Assembly (NCBI GenBank): GCA_016717725.1
Contig: JADKFA010000018.1
Span: 23,908-87,907 of the forward strand
Origin: Bacteroidota bacterium
Lineage (GTDB): Bacteria > Bacteroidota > Bacteroidia > AKYH767-A > OLB10
Direction: 5' to 3'
DNA length: 64,000 bases
In this document: in pieces, positions 1 to 9,853 of the stretch
Layout of the letters: every line of letters begins with the position of its first letter
Numbering within the stretch: position 1 is the stretch's first letter
Program-made: the position numbers and the translations under genes
The notes under the pieces: model-generated
The model's database searches: none
The model's input: only the letters and a program-made list of their open reading frames with translations
Told to the model about the DNA's origin: nothing

Positions 1-941
1 GTGTTGGCATATTTTGTATCTGCATACACTTTTTCTACATCACCACTTCTTCGAGGTACACATTCGTAATTTACTTTTACTCCAGTAACCGCTTCAAATG
101 TTTTGATGATTTCCAACACGGATAATCCATTTCCAGTACCTAAGTTAAAAAGCTCGTATTTGGCTTTTGTTTTGTCACTGAGCATTCTTTCGATGGCTAC
201 CACGTGAGCACGAGCTACGTCAACCACATGGATGTAATCACGAATGCAACTACCATCAGGAGTATTGTAATCGGTTCCGAAAACTTTCATTTGTGAACGC
301 TTTCCTATTGCCGTTTGTGTTACAATGGGGAAAAGGTTTAGCGGGGGTCCAACAGGATATTCTCCAATCTTTGCAGAAGGATGTGCGCCCACTGGATTGA
401 AATAACGGAGCGAAATAACTTGTAAGTCGTTTACCGACGAGGTGTCTCTTAGAATATCTTCGCCAATCTTTTTTGTGTTTGCATAGGGGCTCTGTGCTGG
501 TTTTACTGCAGCAAATTGATCATTCGGTAAATAGTCGGGTGCACCATACACGGAACAGGAAGAGCAGAAAACGAAATTCTTGATTTTGTTTTCTTTGCAA
601 ATTTCAATTAAGTTTAAAAGTGAAACCAAATTGTTTCTATAGTATTCAATTGGTTTTTCTACACTCTCACCAACGGCTTTGAAAGCGGCAAAGTGGATGA
701 TGGCTTCTACTTTGTGAATACGTAAAAATTCTTGAACAGCACTTTTGTTGTTCAAATCAATATTGCCAAATCCAGGACGTACGCCTGTAATGGCTTCAAT
801 AGAATCGATTACTTCAGCATGTGAATTACTGAGATTGTCGATAATGAATACATCGTATCCTTGTTCGATTAATTCAACAACGGTATGTGATCCGATATAT
901 CCGGTTCCACCTGTAACGAGAATGCCTGGTTTTTTTGTCAT
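1..941 (-). CDS. galE: UDP-glucose 4-epimerase, 3' end outside window
   Basis: Interconverts UDP-glucose and UDP-galactose, feeding galactose into surface polysaccharide. It is an extended short-chain dehydrogenase: the NAD-binding loop VTGGTGYIGSH lies at residues 9-19, the serine region SSCSVYG at 127-133 and the catalytic Tyr153-x3-Lys157 in SPYANTK. Translation starts at the ATG at 941. About 313 codons are visible, and the family is about 340 residues, so roughly 25 C-terminal residues lie beyond the left edge. Only 45 bp separate it from the stop of the upstream dehydrogenase gene, so it is probably the last visible gene of the sugar-nucleotide operon. The assignment is firm because all key motifs are present and the alignment is collinear. 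Confidence 0.95.
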   Translation of the reverse strand, partial: MTKKPGILVTGGTGYIGSHTVVELIEQGYDVFIIDNLSNSHAEVIDSIEAITGVRPGFGNIDLNNKSAVQEFLRIHKVEAIIHFAAFKAVGESVEKPIEYYRNNLVSLLNLIEICKENKIKNFVFCSSCSVYGAPDYLPNDQFAAVKPAQSPYANTKKIGEDILRDTSSVNDLQVISLRYFNPVGAHPSAKIGEYPVGPPLNLFPIVTQTAIGKRSQMKVFGTDYNTPDGSCIRDYIHVVDVARAHVVAIERMLSDKTKAKYELFNLGTGNGLSVLEIIKTFEAVTGVKVNYECVPRRSGDVEKVYADTKYAN

Positions 942-986
942 GCCTGCTTTTTCGTACTTATACGAAGTAAAAGATATTTGGGTTCC

Positions 987-2276
987 TTATAAACTCCAAT
1001 ACTTTAACTCTTTTATCTTCCCGTTAAGGATTCCTTTTAAATCCACTATTAATGCCTCTGGCTTAGCCATTTTTTTGAAATCAGCTTCTACAAGAGTTTT
1101 ATATTCTTTGTGATTTACGGCTACTACAATGGCATCGTAATCGTTTGCGGGTTGCTCCGTCAATTCAAATCCGTATTCTTCTTTTAACTCATCGCTGTTA
1201 GCACGCGGGTCAATTACATCCACATTCACACCATAGGATTTAAATTCGTTAATTACATCCGATACTTTTGAATTACGAATATCTTCTACATCTTCTTTAA
1301 AAGTAGCACCCATCACTAATACTTTGCATTTGTTAAGATCTTTGCCCATCGCAATTAACTTTTTTACAGTTTGTTTGGCTACATAAAATCCCATGCTGTC
1401 GTTTACATACCGCCCTGAATTAATTACCTGACTATGATAGCCTAACTCTTGCGCTTTATAGGTGAGGTAATACGGATCTACGCCAATGCAATGTCCGCCT
1501 ACTAACCCTGGCATAAAGGGAAGGAAATTCCATTTTGTTCTGGATGCCTCGAGTACTTCATAGGTGTTTATTCCCATTTTATTGAAAATGATACTGAGCT
1601 CATTCATCAATGCAATGTTCACATCTCGTTGCGTGTTCTCAATGATCTTTGCCGCTTCTGCTACTTTGATGGTACTTGCTTTAAAAACACCAGCCGTCAC
1701 CACAATCTTATAAATCTTAGCAATTTCTTCTAACGACTCAGCATCACATCCAGAAACTACTTTAGTAATTTTTGAAATCGTATGTTCTTTGTCACCCGGA
1801 TTAATTCGTTCGGGAGAATATCCAACTTTGAAATCTTCTATGAACTTCAAGCCTGAAATTTCTTCTAAAACGGGAATGCAATCTTCTTCCGTGCATCCAG
1901 GATAAACCGTCGATTCATACACCACATAATCTCCTTTTTTTAGCGCTTTGCCAATTGAATTGGTTGCACCCAGCAAAGGTTTTAAGTCGGGAAGTTTATG
2001 CTCGTCGATAGGAGTAGGAACAGCCACAATAAAAAAGTTGGCTTCTCTTAGTTCGTCAATCGAATCGGTAAAGTGAATATCACATCCTTCAAAGCAACTG
2101 CTATCTAATTCACCACTGGGATCAATATTTTTACGCATCATTTCAACACGCTCTTTATTGATATCAAATCCAATGACAGCTACTTTTTTTGCAAATTCTA
2201 GAGCAATAGGAAGGCCTACGTAGCCCAATCCAATGACTGCTAATTTCTTTTTCTTATTTATTATATCGTTATACAT
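987..2276 (-). CDS. UDP-N-acetylhexosamine 6-dehydrogenase (WbpA/TviB/WbpO family)
   Basis: NAD-dependent four-electron oxidation of UDP-GlcNAc (or UDP-GalNAc) to the uronic acid. The Rossmann loop VIGLGYVGLP is at residues 14-23. The catalytic cysteine is Cys263 in GLVGGHCIGVDPYYL, a form typical of the TviB/WbpO/WbpA group rather than of Ugd. The C-terminal UDP-binding domain includes GATFKEDVEDIRNSK. The length of 429 residues is normal. The gene overlaps the oxidoreductase gene by 8 bp, so the two are translationally coupled. With the neighbouring oxidoreductase, aminotransferase and acetyltransferase it fits the WbpA step of UDP-GlcNAc(3NAc)A synthesis. The sugar stereochemistry is inferred from context, not from the sequence. 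Confidence 0.92.
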   Translation of the reverse strand: MYNDIINKKKKLAVIGLGYVGLPIALEFAKKVAVIGFDINKERVEMMRKNIDPSGELDSSCFEGCDIHFTDSIDELREANFFIVAVPTPIDEHKLPDLKPLLGATNSIGKALKKGDYVVYESTVYPGCTEEDCIPVLEEISGLKFIEDFKVGYSPERINPGDKEHTISKITKVVSGCDAESLEEIAKIYKIVVTAGVFKASTIKVAEAAKIIENTQRDVNIALMNELSIIFNKMGINTYEVLEASRTKWNFLPFMPGLVGGHCIGVDPYYLTYKAQELGYHSQVINSGRYVNDSMGFYVAKQTVKKLIAMGKDLNKCKVLVMGATFKEDVEDIRNSKVSDVINEFKSYGVNVDVIDPRANSDELKEEYGFELTEQPANDYDAIVVAVNHKEYKTLVEADFKKMAKPEALIVDLKGILNGKIKELKYWSL

Positions 2277-3330
2277 TACTGTAGCGAATTTCCGGTTTAT
2301 TTAATTTTCTTAATGAATAAATTCTTTCTATGATGTCTACTACTTTAAGTCCTTCCAATGCATTTGTTGTCATGATAGTTCGACCTTTTAAAGTATCAAT
2401 AACATTTTCTATGATGTAATGATGATTAGCAGCTGAACCTTTGTATGTTCCGTAATCATTAGCTGGGTTTACGGGAGGTAAATTTGGCATTGTATATCCT
2501 TCAATATGACAATACTCAACTTCATTCATGTATTGTCCACCAATCTTCAAACTACCTTTACTTCCTATCACGGTAATGCTGCTTTCTAAATTGGTATCGT
2601 ATACCGAAGTAGTATAATTTACAGAACCCATCCCGCCGTTTACAAATTTAAAATTTACGATTCCAGTATCTTCAAAAGCGGTTGTTTTTTGATGGTTGAA
2701 ATCAGAAAACACGCCTTGTATATCGGTGATGTCACCAAACACCCAATACATAATGTCGATGAAATGGGAGAACTGAGTAAATAATGTGCCACCATCTAAA
2801 TCACTTGTGCCTTTCCATCCACCTTTTTTGTAATAACGATCATCGCGATTCCAAAAACAATTTAGTTGCACTAGAAATATTTCGCCAATCAATCTTTTTT
2901 CAACGACACTTTTGAGCCATTCAGAGGGTGGAGAATATCTATTTTGCATCACCCCAAAAACAGTACGTGATACTTGAAGGGCTTTGTAAATTATTTGCTC
3001 ACAATCAGCTTTTGAAAGCGCCATCGGTTTTTCGCAAACAACATGCTTACGATTTTCGAGAGCGATTAATGAGTGTTTTGCATGGAGTCCGTTCGGAGAA
3101 CAGACGTTCACTACATCAATTTCAGGATGTGCTGCTAACATCTCTTCCGGTGAAAGATAAAAAGGTGTTTCGGACGATTCTCCTAATTTTAATTCGGTTT
3201 TAGGTTGCACATCGCAAATAGCAACCAATTCTGATTCTTCATTTCGACGAATCATTTCCGCATGACGCATTCCGATGTGTCCACATCCGATTACAGCGAA
3301 CTTTATTTTTTTATCCTGGTAATTACTCAT
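2269..3330 (-). CDS. Gfo/Idh/MocA oxidoreductase, WbpB/WlbA-like
   Basis: Probable UDP-N-acetylglucosaminuronate 3-dehydrogenase, which makes the 3-keto sugar that the aminotransferase uses. The N-terminal Rossmann motif [11 protein letters not shown] is at residues 13-23 and the family signature EKPMAL at 100-105. A C-terminal Gfo/Idh/MocA alpha/beta domain follows, and the total of 353 residues is usual. It overlaps the acetyltransferase gene by 4 bp (ATGA-type) and the dehydrogenase gene by 8 bp, so the three are tightly coupled. Family membership is certain. The WbpB role is inferred from the co-located WbpA-, WbpD- and WbpE-like genes. Confidence 0.88.
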   Translation of the reverse strand: MSNYQDKKIKFAVIGCGHIGMRHAEMIRRNEESELVAICDVQPKTELKLGESSETPFYLSPEEMLAAHPEIDVVNVCSPNGLHAKHSLIALENRKHVVCEKPMALSKADCEQIIYKALQVSRTVFGVMQNRYSPPSEWLKSVVEKRLIGEIFLVQLNCFWNRDDRYYKKGGWKGTSDLDGGTLFTQFSHFIDIMYWVFGDITDIQGVFSDFNHQKTTAFEDTGIVNFKFVNGGMGSVNYTTSVYDTNLESSITVIGSKGSLKIGGQYMNEVEYCHIEGYTMPNLPPVNPANDYGTYKGSAANHHYIIENVIDTLKGRTIMTTNALEGLKVVDIIERIYSLRKLNKPEIRYSNV

Positions 3331-3902
3331 TCGTCTATTCGGCTTACACGATTTGCACTTAGTTTGTATCGTTGCTTACTCTCCGGACAGGTAGCTAAAC
3401 CATCTGCATCGAATTTCAATGTATGACCATATTCACTCATCCAACCAATTTGCTTTGCGGGATTACCTACCACCAATGCATAGTCGGGAACATTTTTTGT
3501 TACAACCGCACCTGCACCAATAAAGGCAAATCGGCCAATGTCATGTCCACAAACAATAGTTGCGTTAGCCCCAATCGAGGCACCCTTCTTCACAACGGTT
3601 TTTGAATATTGATCGCGACGATTTATGGCGCTGCGCGGATTATTTACATTCGTAAAAACCATACTTGGGCCTAAAAAAACATCGTCTTCGCAAGTGACAC
3701 CTGTATAGATAGAAACATTGTTTTGAATTTTAACATTGTTACCAATAATCACCTCAGGAGAGATCACAACGTTTTGGCCAATATTACAATTTTCTCCAAT
3801 GGTACACTTGGGCATAATATGACTAAAGTGCCAAACCTTGGTTCCTTTTCCTATGATACAACCTTCATCAATAACTGCAGAAGGGTGAGCGCTATAATCC
3901 AT
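3327..3902 (-). CDS. Hexapeptide-repeat N-acetyltransferase, WbpD/WlbB-like
   Basis: Probable acetyl-CoA-dependent N-acetyltransferase that acetylates the 3-amino group of UDP-2-acetamido-3-amino-uronic acid. The 191-residue protein is mostly left-handed beta-helix hexapeptide repeats ([27 protein letters not shown]), followed by the conserved [13 protein letters not shown] loop, which is characteristic of WbpD/WlbB, and a C-terminal tail with GNPAKQIGW. It starts with the ATG at 3902. A strong 21-bp hairpin lies between it and the upstream UDP-xylose synthase gene. It overlaps the next gene by 4 bp. I am confident in the family and fairly confident in the substrate because the companion genes are present. 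Confidence 0.9.
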   Translation of the reverse strand: MDYSAHPSAVIDEGCIIGKGTKVWHFSHIMPKCTIGENCNIGQNVVISPEVIIGNNVKIQNNVSIYTGVTCEDDVFLGPSMVFTNVNNPRSAINRRDQYSKTVVKKGASIGANATIVCGHDIGRFAFIGAGAVVTKNVPDYALVVGNPAKQIGWMSEYGHTLKFDADGLATCPESKQRYKLSANRVSRIDE

Positions 3903-3962
3903 TTAATTTATTCGGTCTTGATAGAGTAAAGATGGTTGATGAATCTTTCTCCTGTAATGAAT

Positions 3963-4007
3963 AATTTCAATGTACTGATTAATTGGATTAATCAGTACAT
4001 TGAAATT
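3963..4007. repeat. Perfect 21-bp inverted repeat with 3-nt loop inside the sugar operon
   Basis: The left arm at 3963-3983 and right arm at 3987-4007 are exact reverse complements, separated by TGG. The arms are AT-rich (they begin AATTTCAATG). It sits in the 135-bp gap between the UDP-xylose synthase stop and the WbpD-like start, both on the minus strand. No T-run follows on either side, so it is not a classical intrinsic terminator. It may stabilise or partition the operon mRNA, or be a mobile hairpin remnant. Confidence 0.85.
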
Positions 4008-4037
4008 GGAGTGTCTAAATCGGTTCGTACAACAGAA

Positions 4038-5015
4038 CTATGCGAATCGATGTTCTGTTTTATTTAATTCTTCGGCTGGTAAACTTTTGAAATAGTCATA
4101 AGTGATTTTTAATCCCACTTCGCGACTAATTTTTGGTTCCCATCCTAGAATTTCTTGTGCTTTCGTTATATCTGGACGACGTTGTTTCGGATCGTCTTGT
4201 GGTAATGGATGTGTAATTAATTTTTGATTTGTTCCAGTGAGTTTGATAATCTCTTCACCGAATTCACGAATCGTAATCTCTTGTGGATTTCCGATGTTTA
4301 CCGGATAAGCATAGTCACTTAGTAACAATCTATAGATTCCTTCAATAAGATCATCTACGTAACAGAAAGATCGCGTTTGGGATCCATCTCCGAAAACCGT
4401 TAAGTCTTCACCACGTAATGCTTGACCAATGAACGCAGGTAATACACGTCCATCATTCAGTCGCATTCGAGGACCGTACGTATTAAATATACGAACGATT
4501 CGAGTTTCAACATTATGATAGGTATGGTAAGCCATGGTAATCGCTTCCTGAAAACGTTTTGCTTCGTCGTACACTCCACGCGGACCAATTGGATTTACAT
4601 TTCCCCAATAGTTTTCAGTTTGTGGATGTACGGTTGGATCGCCATACACTTCACTCGTAGAAGCCACTAAAATTCGAGCATTTTTAACCCGAGCAAATCC
4701 TAATAAATTATGAGTTCCAAGGGATCCAACTTTTAAGGTTTGGATTGGAATTTTTAAATAATCAATCGGACTTGCAGGAGAAGCAAAATGAAGGATGTAA
4801 TCAATTTGTCCAGGAACATAAACAAATTTACTGACGTCATGGTGATAAAATTCAAACTCTTTTAATTTAAAAAGATGTTCTATATTTTTTAAATCACCAG
4901 TGATGAGATTATCCATCCCAACCACATCATATCCTTCTTTAATAAATCGATCACATAAATGGGAGCCTAAGAATCCTGCTGCTCCAGTGATGAGAACCCT
5001 TTTTTTTGTTGACAT
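4038..5015 (-). CDS. uxs: UDP-glucuronate decarboxylase (UDP-xylose synthase)
   Basis: Converts UDP-glucuronic acid to UDP-xylose with bound NAD. It is an extended SDR of 325 residues with [10 protein letters not shown] at 11-20, [10 protein letters not shown] at 118-127 and catalytic Tyr149-x3-Lys153 in GVYDEAKR. The arginine-rich stretch [12 protein letters not shown] and the conserved [10 protein letters not shown] segment are typical of bacterial and eukaryotic UXS. The upstream gene 20 bp away supplies UDP-GlcA, so the two form a UDP-Glc to UDP-GlcA to UDP-Xyl route. Xylose in a Bacteroidota glycan is the likely use. This is inferred, since no xylosyltransferase is seen here. Confidence 0.94.
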   Translation of the reverse strand: MSTKKRVLITGAAGFLGSHLCDRFIKEGYDVVGMDNLITGDLKNIEHLFKLKEFEFYHHDVSKFVYVPGQIDYILHFASPASPIDYLKIPIQTLKVGSLGTHNLLGFARVKNARILVASTSEVYGDPTVHPQTENYWGNVNPIGPRGVYDEAKRFQEAITMAYHTYHNVETRIVRIFNTYGPRMRLNDGRVLPAFIGQALRGEDLTVFGDGSQTRSFCYVDDLIEGIYRLLLSDYAYPVNIGNPQEITIREFGEEIIKLTGTNQKLITHPLPQDDPKQRRPDITKAQEILGWEPKISREVGLKITYDYFKSLPAEELNKTEHRFA

Positions 5016-5035
5016 ACAAGTCGATATTTTTTTAT

Positions 5036-6367
5036 TTATGAAAATGCTGGAATCTGTGGAGAAACAGTTTCTCTTCCCATGCTATTGTAATAGAATCCTA
5101 ATTCAGCCATTCTTTGTAAATCGTATAAATTACGACCATCAAAAATTACTTTATCTTTCATGGATTCTTTTAATTTGTCAAAATCAGGAGTGCGGAAGAG
5201 TGCCCACTCGGTTGCAATCAATAATGCATCGGCATCTTGAACTGCTTCATATGGATCATTTGCATAATGAATTACTTCTCCAATAGTACGTTTCACATTA
5301 TCCATGGCTTCTGGATCAAAAGCACTAATGGAAGCTCCTGCAGCAATTAAATCACGAATGATGTATAATGCTGGTGCCTCACGAATATCATCCGTATCTG
5401 GTTTGAAAGCCAATCCCCAAACCGCGAATTTTTTTCCTGCTAAATTTCCACCAAAATGTTGTTTTAATTTCTCAACAAGAACAGTTTTTTGAATTTCATT
5501 TACTTCCATCACTGATGAAAGAATTTTGAAGTCATATTTATAGTCTTGTGATGTACGATAAAGTGCTTGAACATCTTTTGGGAAGCAAGATCCACCATAG
5601 CCAATTCCAGCAAAAAGGAAACGCTTTCCAATTCGAGAATCAGAACCAATACCAATACGAATGGCATCAACATTAGCACCCACTTTTTCGCAAAGGTTCG
5701 AAACCTCATTCATGAAAGTGATTTTGGTAGCTAAAAATGCATTGGCAGCGTACTTTGTTAATTCAGCAGAACGTTCATCCATAAAATAAATTGGATTTCC
5801 TTGACGTACAAAAGGAGCATATAAATCACTCATTACTTTTTTAGCCATTTCACTACGTGTTCCAATAACAACGCGGTCAGGCTTCATGAAATCATCCACT
5901 GCATATCCTTCACGTAAGAATTCAGGATTAGAAATTACATCAAAGTGTACCGTACACGTTTTTGCAATCGCTTCACGCACTTTTTCTGCCGTCCCAACTG
6001 GAACTGTACTCTTATTAATGACAATTTTATAATCTCTTATTAAGCGACCTAATTGCGCTGATACACCCAGTACATAAGAAAGATCAGCTGATCCATCTTC
6101 ACCTGGAGGTGTTGGAAGTGCTAAGAAAATAATAGTAGCATCTTTAACCGCTTCTTCCAAATTGGTAGTAAATTGTAGACGACCTTGTTTTATGTTTCTT
6201 TCAAAAAGTACATCTAAATGTGGTTCGTAAATTGGGATGATGCTATTACGCATTTTTTCCACTTTGTTAGCATCAATATCGACGCAAGTAACATGGTTTC
6301 CCATTTCTGCGAAACATGTTCCGGTAACTAATCCAACATATCCGGTACCAACTACTGCAATGTTCAT
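5036..6367 (-). CDS. ugd: UDP-glucose 6-dehydrogenase
   Basis: Oxidises UDP-glucose to UDP-glucuronate using two NAD+. The N-terminal motif [12 protein letters not shown] is at residues 5-16 and the catalytic cysteine is Cys261 in [10 protein letters not shown], the form typical of true Ugd/TuaD enzymes. The C-terminal domain contains [21 protein letters not shown]. The length of 443 residues is normal. It starts at the ATG at 6367 and lies 59 bp after the aminotransferase gene and 20 bp before uxs. Its product feeds the next gene directly. The other dehydrogenase in the operon (987-2276) has a different active-site pattern and acts on an N-acetyl sugar, so the two are not redundant. Confidence 0.95.
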   Translation of the reverse strand: MNIAVVGTGYVGLVTGTCFAEMGNHVTCVDIDANKVEKMRNSIIPIYEPHLDVLFERNIKQGRLQFTTNLEEAVKDATIIFLALPTPPGEDGSADLSYVLGVSAQLGRLIRDYKIVINKSTVPVGTAEKVREAIAKTCTVHFDVISNPEFLREGYAVDDFMKPDRVVIGTRSEMAKKVMSDLYAPFVRQGNPIYFMDERSAELTKYAANAFLATKITFMNEVSNLCEKVGANVDAIRIGIGSDSRIGKRFLFAGIGYGGSCFPKDVQALYRTSQDYKYDFKILSSVMEVNEIQKTVLVEKLKQHFGGNLAGKKFAVWGLAFKPDTDDIREAPALYIIRDLIAAGASISAFDPEAMDNVKRTIGEVIHYANDPYEAVQDADALLIATEWALFRTPDFDKLKESMKDKVIFDGRNLYDLQRMAELGFYYNSMGRETVSPQIPAFS

Positions 6368-6426
6368 ATTTTTTAGTTTTTTATTATTTACCTAGTTTAT
6401 ACTTGAAATACTAATAAATGTTACAA

Positions 6427-7566
6427 TTAGCGATTTACAAATTCTAAAACACTGGAAGTAATATGAGCTAGGTCTTCATTTGTTAATTCTGTATGCATAG
6501 GTAAAGAAATTACATGTGCGCAAAGGTCTTCTGTAACCGGAAAATCGCCATGTTTATATCTTGGATCGGTGTATGCTTTTTGCAAATGCAATGGTATTGG
6601 GTAATAAATCATGGATGGAACTCCCTTGCTTTCTAAGTGCTCTCTTAAAGCTGTTCTGGAAACACCTCTAAGTACAAGCGTGTATTGATGAAATACATGC
6701 GTTGAATGCTCTTGACGAGAAGGGATTTTTAATTTCGGATTTTTTCCAAAAGCCTGATCGTAATAGGCAGCAGCACGTTGACGAGCTTCGCAATATTCGT
6801 CTAAATGACGAAGTTTGATTCTTAATATGGCGGCCTGTATGGTATCTAATCGACTGTTCACACCAATATCATCATGATGATACTGAACAAATTGTCCATG
6901 GTTGGCAATAATTCGAATGCGTTGGGCTAATTCATCGTTTTGTGTAAAAATAGCACCTCCATCACCCATACATCCTAGATTTTTTGATGGGAAGAAAGAG
7001 GTTGTTCCAATGGTTCCAATGGTTCCTGCTTTCATTGTGGTTCCGTTCGATAAAGTATATTCAGCACCTATGGCTTGTGCAGTATCTTCAATAACATATA
7101 GATTACGAGCGTTGGCTATTTCCATCACACGTTGCATATTGCTACATTGTCCGAATAAATGTACGGGAACAATTGCCACCGTTTTTGGAGTGATCGCTCT
7201 CTCAATAGCATCGCAATCTATCGAGAATGTGTCGGGATCAACATCAACCAATACAGGTTTGAGTTGAAGCAATGCAATTACTTCCGCAGTGGCTACGTAG
7301 GTAAAGCTAGCCGTAATAATTTCATCCCCAGGCTTAAAATTTAGGGCCATCATTGCAATTTGTAAAGCATCCGTTCCATTCGCACAAGGAATCACATGTT
7401 TTACATCTAAATATTCTTCTAATTCCTTAGCAAAATGTTTAACATCTGGACCATTAATATATGCCGATGAAACCACTACATCGTGAATAGCAGTATCAAT
7501 TTCATTTTGTATTTTTTTATATTGACTTACTAAGTCAACCATGGACATTTTTTTCATCGTTTCCAT
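6427..7566 (-). CDS. DegT/DnrJ/EryC1/StrS aminotransferase, WbpE/WlbC-like
   Basis: PLP-dependent sugar aminotransferase, probably converting the 3-keto uronic acid made by the WbpB-like enzyme into the 3-amino sugar. The PLP lysine is Lys195 in SFFPSKNLGCMGDGGAI, and the VIEDTAQAIGA and CANGTDALQIA motifs are intact. The open frame extends to 7656, but residues before METMKKMSMVDL do not resemble the family, so I chose the ATG at 7566 (7557 is also possible). This is the first visible gene of the operon. With the genes at 987, 2269 and 3327 it completes a WbpA-B-E-D set. Confidence 0.9.
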   Translation of the reverse strand: METMKKMSMVDLVSQYKKIQNEIDTAIHDVVVSSAYINGPDVKHFAKELEEYLDVKHVIPCANGTDALQIAMMALNFKPGDEIITASFTYVATAEVIALLQLKPVLVDVDPDTFSIDCDAIERAITPKTVAIVPVHLFGQCSNMQRVMEIANARNLYVIEDTAQAIGAEYTLSNGTTMKAGTIGTIGTTSFFPSKNLGCMGDGGAIFTQNDELAQRIRIIANHGQFVQYHHDDIGVNSRLDTIQAAILRIKLRHLDEYCEARQRAAAYYDQAFGKNPKLKIPSRQEHSTHVFHQYTLVLRGVSRTALREHLESKGVPSMIYYPIPLHLQKAYTDPRYKHGDFPVTEDLCAHVISLPMHTELTNEDLAHITSSVLEFVNR

Positions 7567-7686
7567 TGTTTTTCGTTTTTGATGATTACCTAAATAGATG
7601 TTTATGTTTCGGTCAGCGAAGATACTATTATTTGAAGTGAAATTAGGTATAGGCAATACTCTGTAAATTGTCTAAATTTGTTCGGT

Positions 7687-8457
7687 ATGTTGAAGAACCC
7701 CAAAAATGCGATTCTATTGTCTGTTTTTCTGTTGTTTTCAGCAATTAATCCACTATCAGCTCAAGTGAGCGTGAAAGACTCATCTATTTCTATGGTGATG
7801 ATTCGCCCTTCCTATGGATTGCAAATTCCTAGTGGAGATTTGGCTAAACGTTTCGGAATCAATCAGTCCGTTGGAATGGGGGTGACCTATAAAACGACTA
7901 AAGGATGGATGTTTTCTGCAGAAGGTGCCTTCATTTTCGGAACTAAAATTAATGAACCGAATCTGTTTACGGGATTAACTACCTCTGAAGGGACAATTAT
8001 CGGTGCTGATGGATATTATGCCGATGTTCGCGTTTTCGAAAGAGGATATTATGCAACATTAGGCGTGGGAAGGTTGTTTCATGTAGCTAAACCCAACCCG
8101 AATTGTGGTTTGATTGTAGAAATGAGCATGGGTTTTATGCAACATAAAATATTAATTCAAGATAAAAAAAATGCTGTCCCCGCTCTTCAAGAGGATTATT
8201 TAAAAGGATATGATCGGTTGACGAATGGATTAGCTGTAAGGGAATTCGTTGGTTATTTATACGTTGGGAATCAGCGCCTTGTTAACTTTTTTGGTGGAGT
8301 GGAAGCGGTTCAAGGCTGGACCGCAAGCAGACGTGATTTCAATTTTGGATCTATGAACGCAAATAAGAAAGCAAGAATGGATTTATTATTCGGTGTTCGG
8401 GTTGGATGGATTATTCCTTTGTATAAAGAAGCTCCTGATAAATTTTATATTTATTAA
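7687..8457 (+). CDS. Exported, probably outer-membrane beta-barrel protein of unknown function
   Basis: I do not recognise the family. The N terminus from the ATG at 7687 is a clear signal peptide (LLSVFLLFSAINPLSAQ), and the rest alternates glycine- and aromatic-rich strands (YGLQIPSGDL, GYYATLGVGRLF, DLLFGVRVGWIIPLY) ending in an aromatic, as small outer-membrane barrels do. There are 256 residues. An in-frame TTG at 7678 is possible, but it falls inside TAAATTTG, which looks like a Bacteroidota -7 element at 7673-7680. The gene is divergent from the sugar operon and precedes the Kdo transferase gene, so a role in the cell envelope is possible but unproven. Confidence 0.72.
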   Translation: MLKNPKNAILLSVFLLFSAINPLSAQVSVKDSSISMVMIRPSYGLQIPSGDLAKRFGINQSVGMGVTYKTTKGWMFSAEGAFIFGTKINEPNLFTGLTTSEGTIIGADGYYADVRVFERGYYATLGVGRLFHVAKPNPNCGLIVEMSMGFMQHKILIQDKKNAVPALQEDYLKGYDRLTNGLAVREFVGYLYVGNQRLVNFFGGVEAVQGWTASRRDFNFGSMNANKKARMDLLFGVRVGWIIPLYKEAPDKFYIY

Positions 8458-8594
8458 TCGAGATTTCTATTTGAATTTATATACGATATTCACCAAATAA
8501 ATTCGAAGGAGATCCAGACAAATATCATCTTGTTTCACCCATTATTACTCTCCCATTAATACTCCCCCATTATTAGCTATAAAATTCTCGAGAA

Positions 8595-9839
8595 ATGAAA
8601 GTGCTTTACTACTTATTGATTCAGTTATACGGATTATTAATTCGTATGGCCTCTTTATTTAGTAATAAAGCAAAGGAATGGGTTCATGGAAGAGTAGGTT
8701 GGAAGCAGAAATTAAAAGACGCCCTAAAGAATAATAGTAATCCAAGAATTTGGTTTCATTGCGCATCATTGGGTGAGTTTGAACAAGGCAGACCCGTATT
8801 GGAACAATTGAGAAAAGATTTCCCGAATCATTTTATTCTCCTTTCGTTTTTTTCGCCATCAGGATACGAGGCAAAAAAGAATGAAACCATTGCCGACTAT
8901 GTTTGTTATATGCCTTTGGATGGACCACGAACCAGTAAAGCTTTCATCAATATTTTAAATCCATCATTGGTGTTTTTTGTTAAATATGAGTTTTGGTTTT
9001 TTTATGGAAAGGAATTGTTTCGACGTAAAATTTCATTCTATTGTCTCTCTGCTATCTTTCGTCCCGGACAAATTTATTTTAAGCCATGGGGAAAGTTTTT
9101 TAAAAAAATATTAACGCGATACACACATTTGTTTGTCCAAGATCAATCTTCGTTGGAGTTGTTGTATCGAAATAGTATTCCTTCGGTAACAGTATCGGGT
9201 GATACTCGCTTCGATCGAGTGTTGGAAATAAGTAGTCGGGAGGCATCCTTCCCATTGATTGAAAATTTTTGCAAGAATAAAGTCAGCTTCGTTGCAGGAA
9301 GTACATGGTCGGAGGACGAAAAAGTATTGGCCGCTTTTATGCAAGATCATCCAGAAGTTAAATTAGTTATTGCCCCACATGAAATAAGTGAAACCAGAAT
9401 TAGAAGTATAGAGAGTCGATTTAAAGGGATAACGAAACGCTACTCAACACTTGAAAAGGATGTGGATGCGAATTGTAATGTACTTATCATTGATAGTATT
9501 GGAATGCTTTCACTTATTTATAGATACGGAAAGTACACTTATGTTGGTGGAGGATTTGGAAAAGGAGTACACAATATTTTAGAAGCCGCTGCGTATGGGA
9601 AACCCGTGTTTTTTGGTCCCCACCATTTGAAGTTTAAAGAAGCCAGAGATCTAAAGGCGATGGGCGGCGGGATAGGAATTAAGAATGGAAGTAATTTGTC
9701 GTCTGCTTTTGAATTGTTAGAAAAAGAAGAATCAAATTATCAAGTGCTCAGTTCTAAAAATAGAAAATATATTGAAGACAGGAAAGATACAACAGCTATT
9801 CTGATGAACTATTTGTCGATGAATTATATCAACAGGTAA
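8595..9839 (+). CDS. waaA: 3-deoxy-D-manno-octulosonic acid (Kdo) transferase
   Basis: Adds Kdo from CMP-Kdo to the lipid A precursor at the inner membrane (GT30). The N-terminal region has a membrane anchor (YYLLIQLYGLLIRMASLF) followed by WFHCASLGEFEQGRP with the catalytic glutamate, and the C-terminal nucleotide-binding half has TYVGGGFGKGVHNILEAAAYGKPVFFGP, a WaaA hallmark. The length of 414 residues is normal. It starts at the ATG at 8595. It converges with the exported protein gene at 9854, with only 14 bp between the stops. The identification is secure. Confidence 0.95.
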   Translation: MKVLYYLLIQLYGLLIRMASLFSNKAKEWVHGRVGWKQKLKDALKNNSNPRIWFHCASLGEFEQGRPVLEQLRKDFPNHFILLSFFSPSGYEAKKNETIADYVCYMPLDGPRTSKAFINILNPSLVFFVKYEFWFFYGKELFRRKISFYCLSAIFRPGQIYFKPWGKFFKKILTRYTHLFVQDQSSLELLYRNSIPSVTVSGDTRFDRVLEISSREASFPLIENFCKNKVSFVAGSTWSEDEKVLAAFMQDHPEVKLVIAPHEISETRIRSIESRFKGITKRYSTLEKDVDANCNVLIIDSIGMLSLIYRYGKYTYVGGGFGKGVHNILEAAAYGKPVFFGPHHLKFKEARDLKAMGGGIGIKNGSNLSSAFELLEKEESNYQVLSSKNRKYIEDRKDTTAILMNYLSMNYINR

Positions 9840-9853
9840 TATTTCTATAAAAA

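Noticed and set aside
7567..7656. Longer start of the WbpE-like aminotransferase
   Set aside because: The first 30 residues are unlike the family; METMKKMSMVDL is the natural start.
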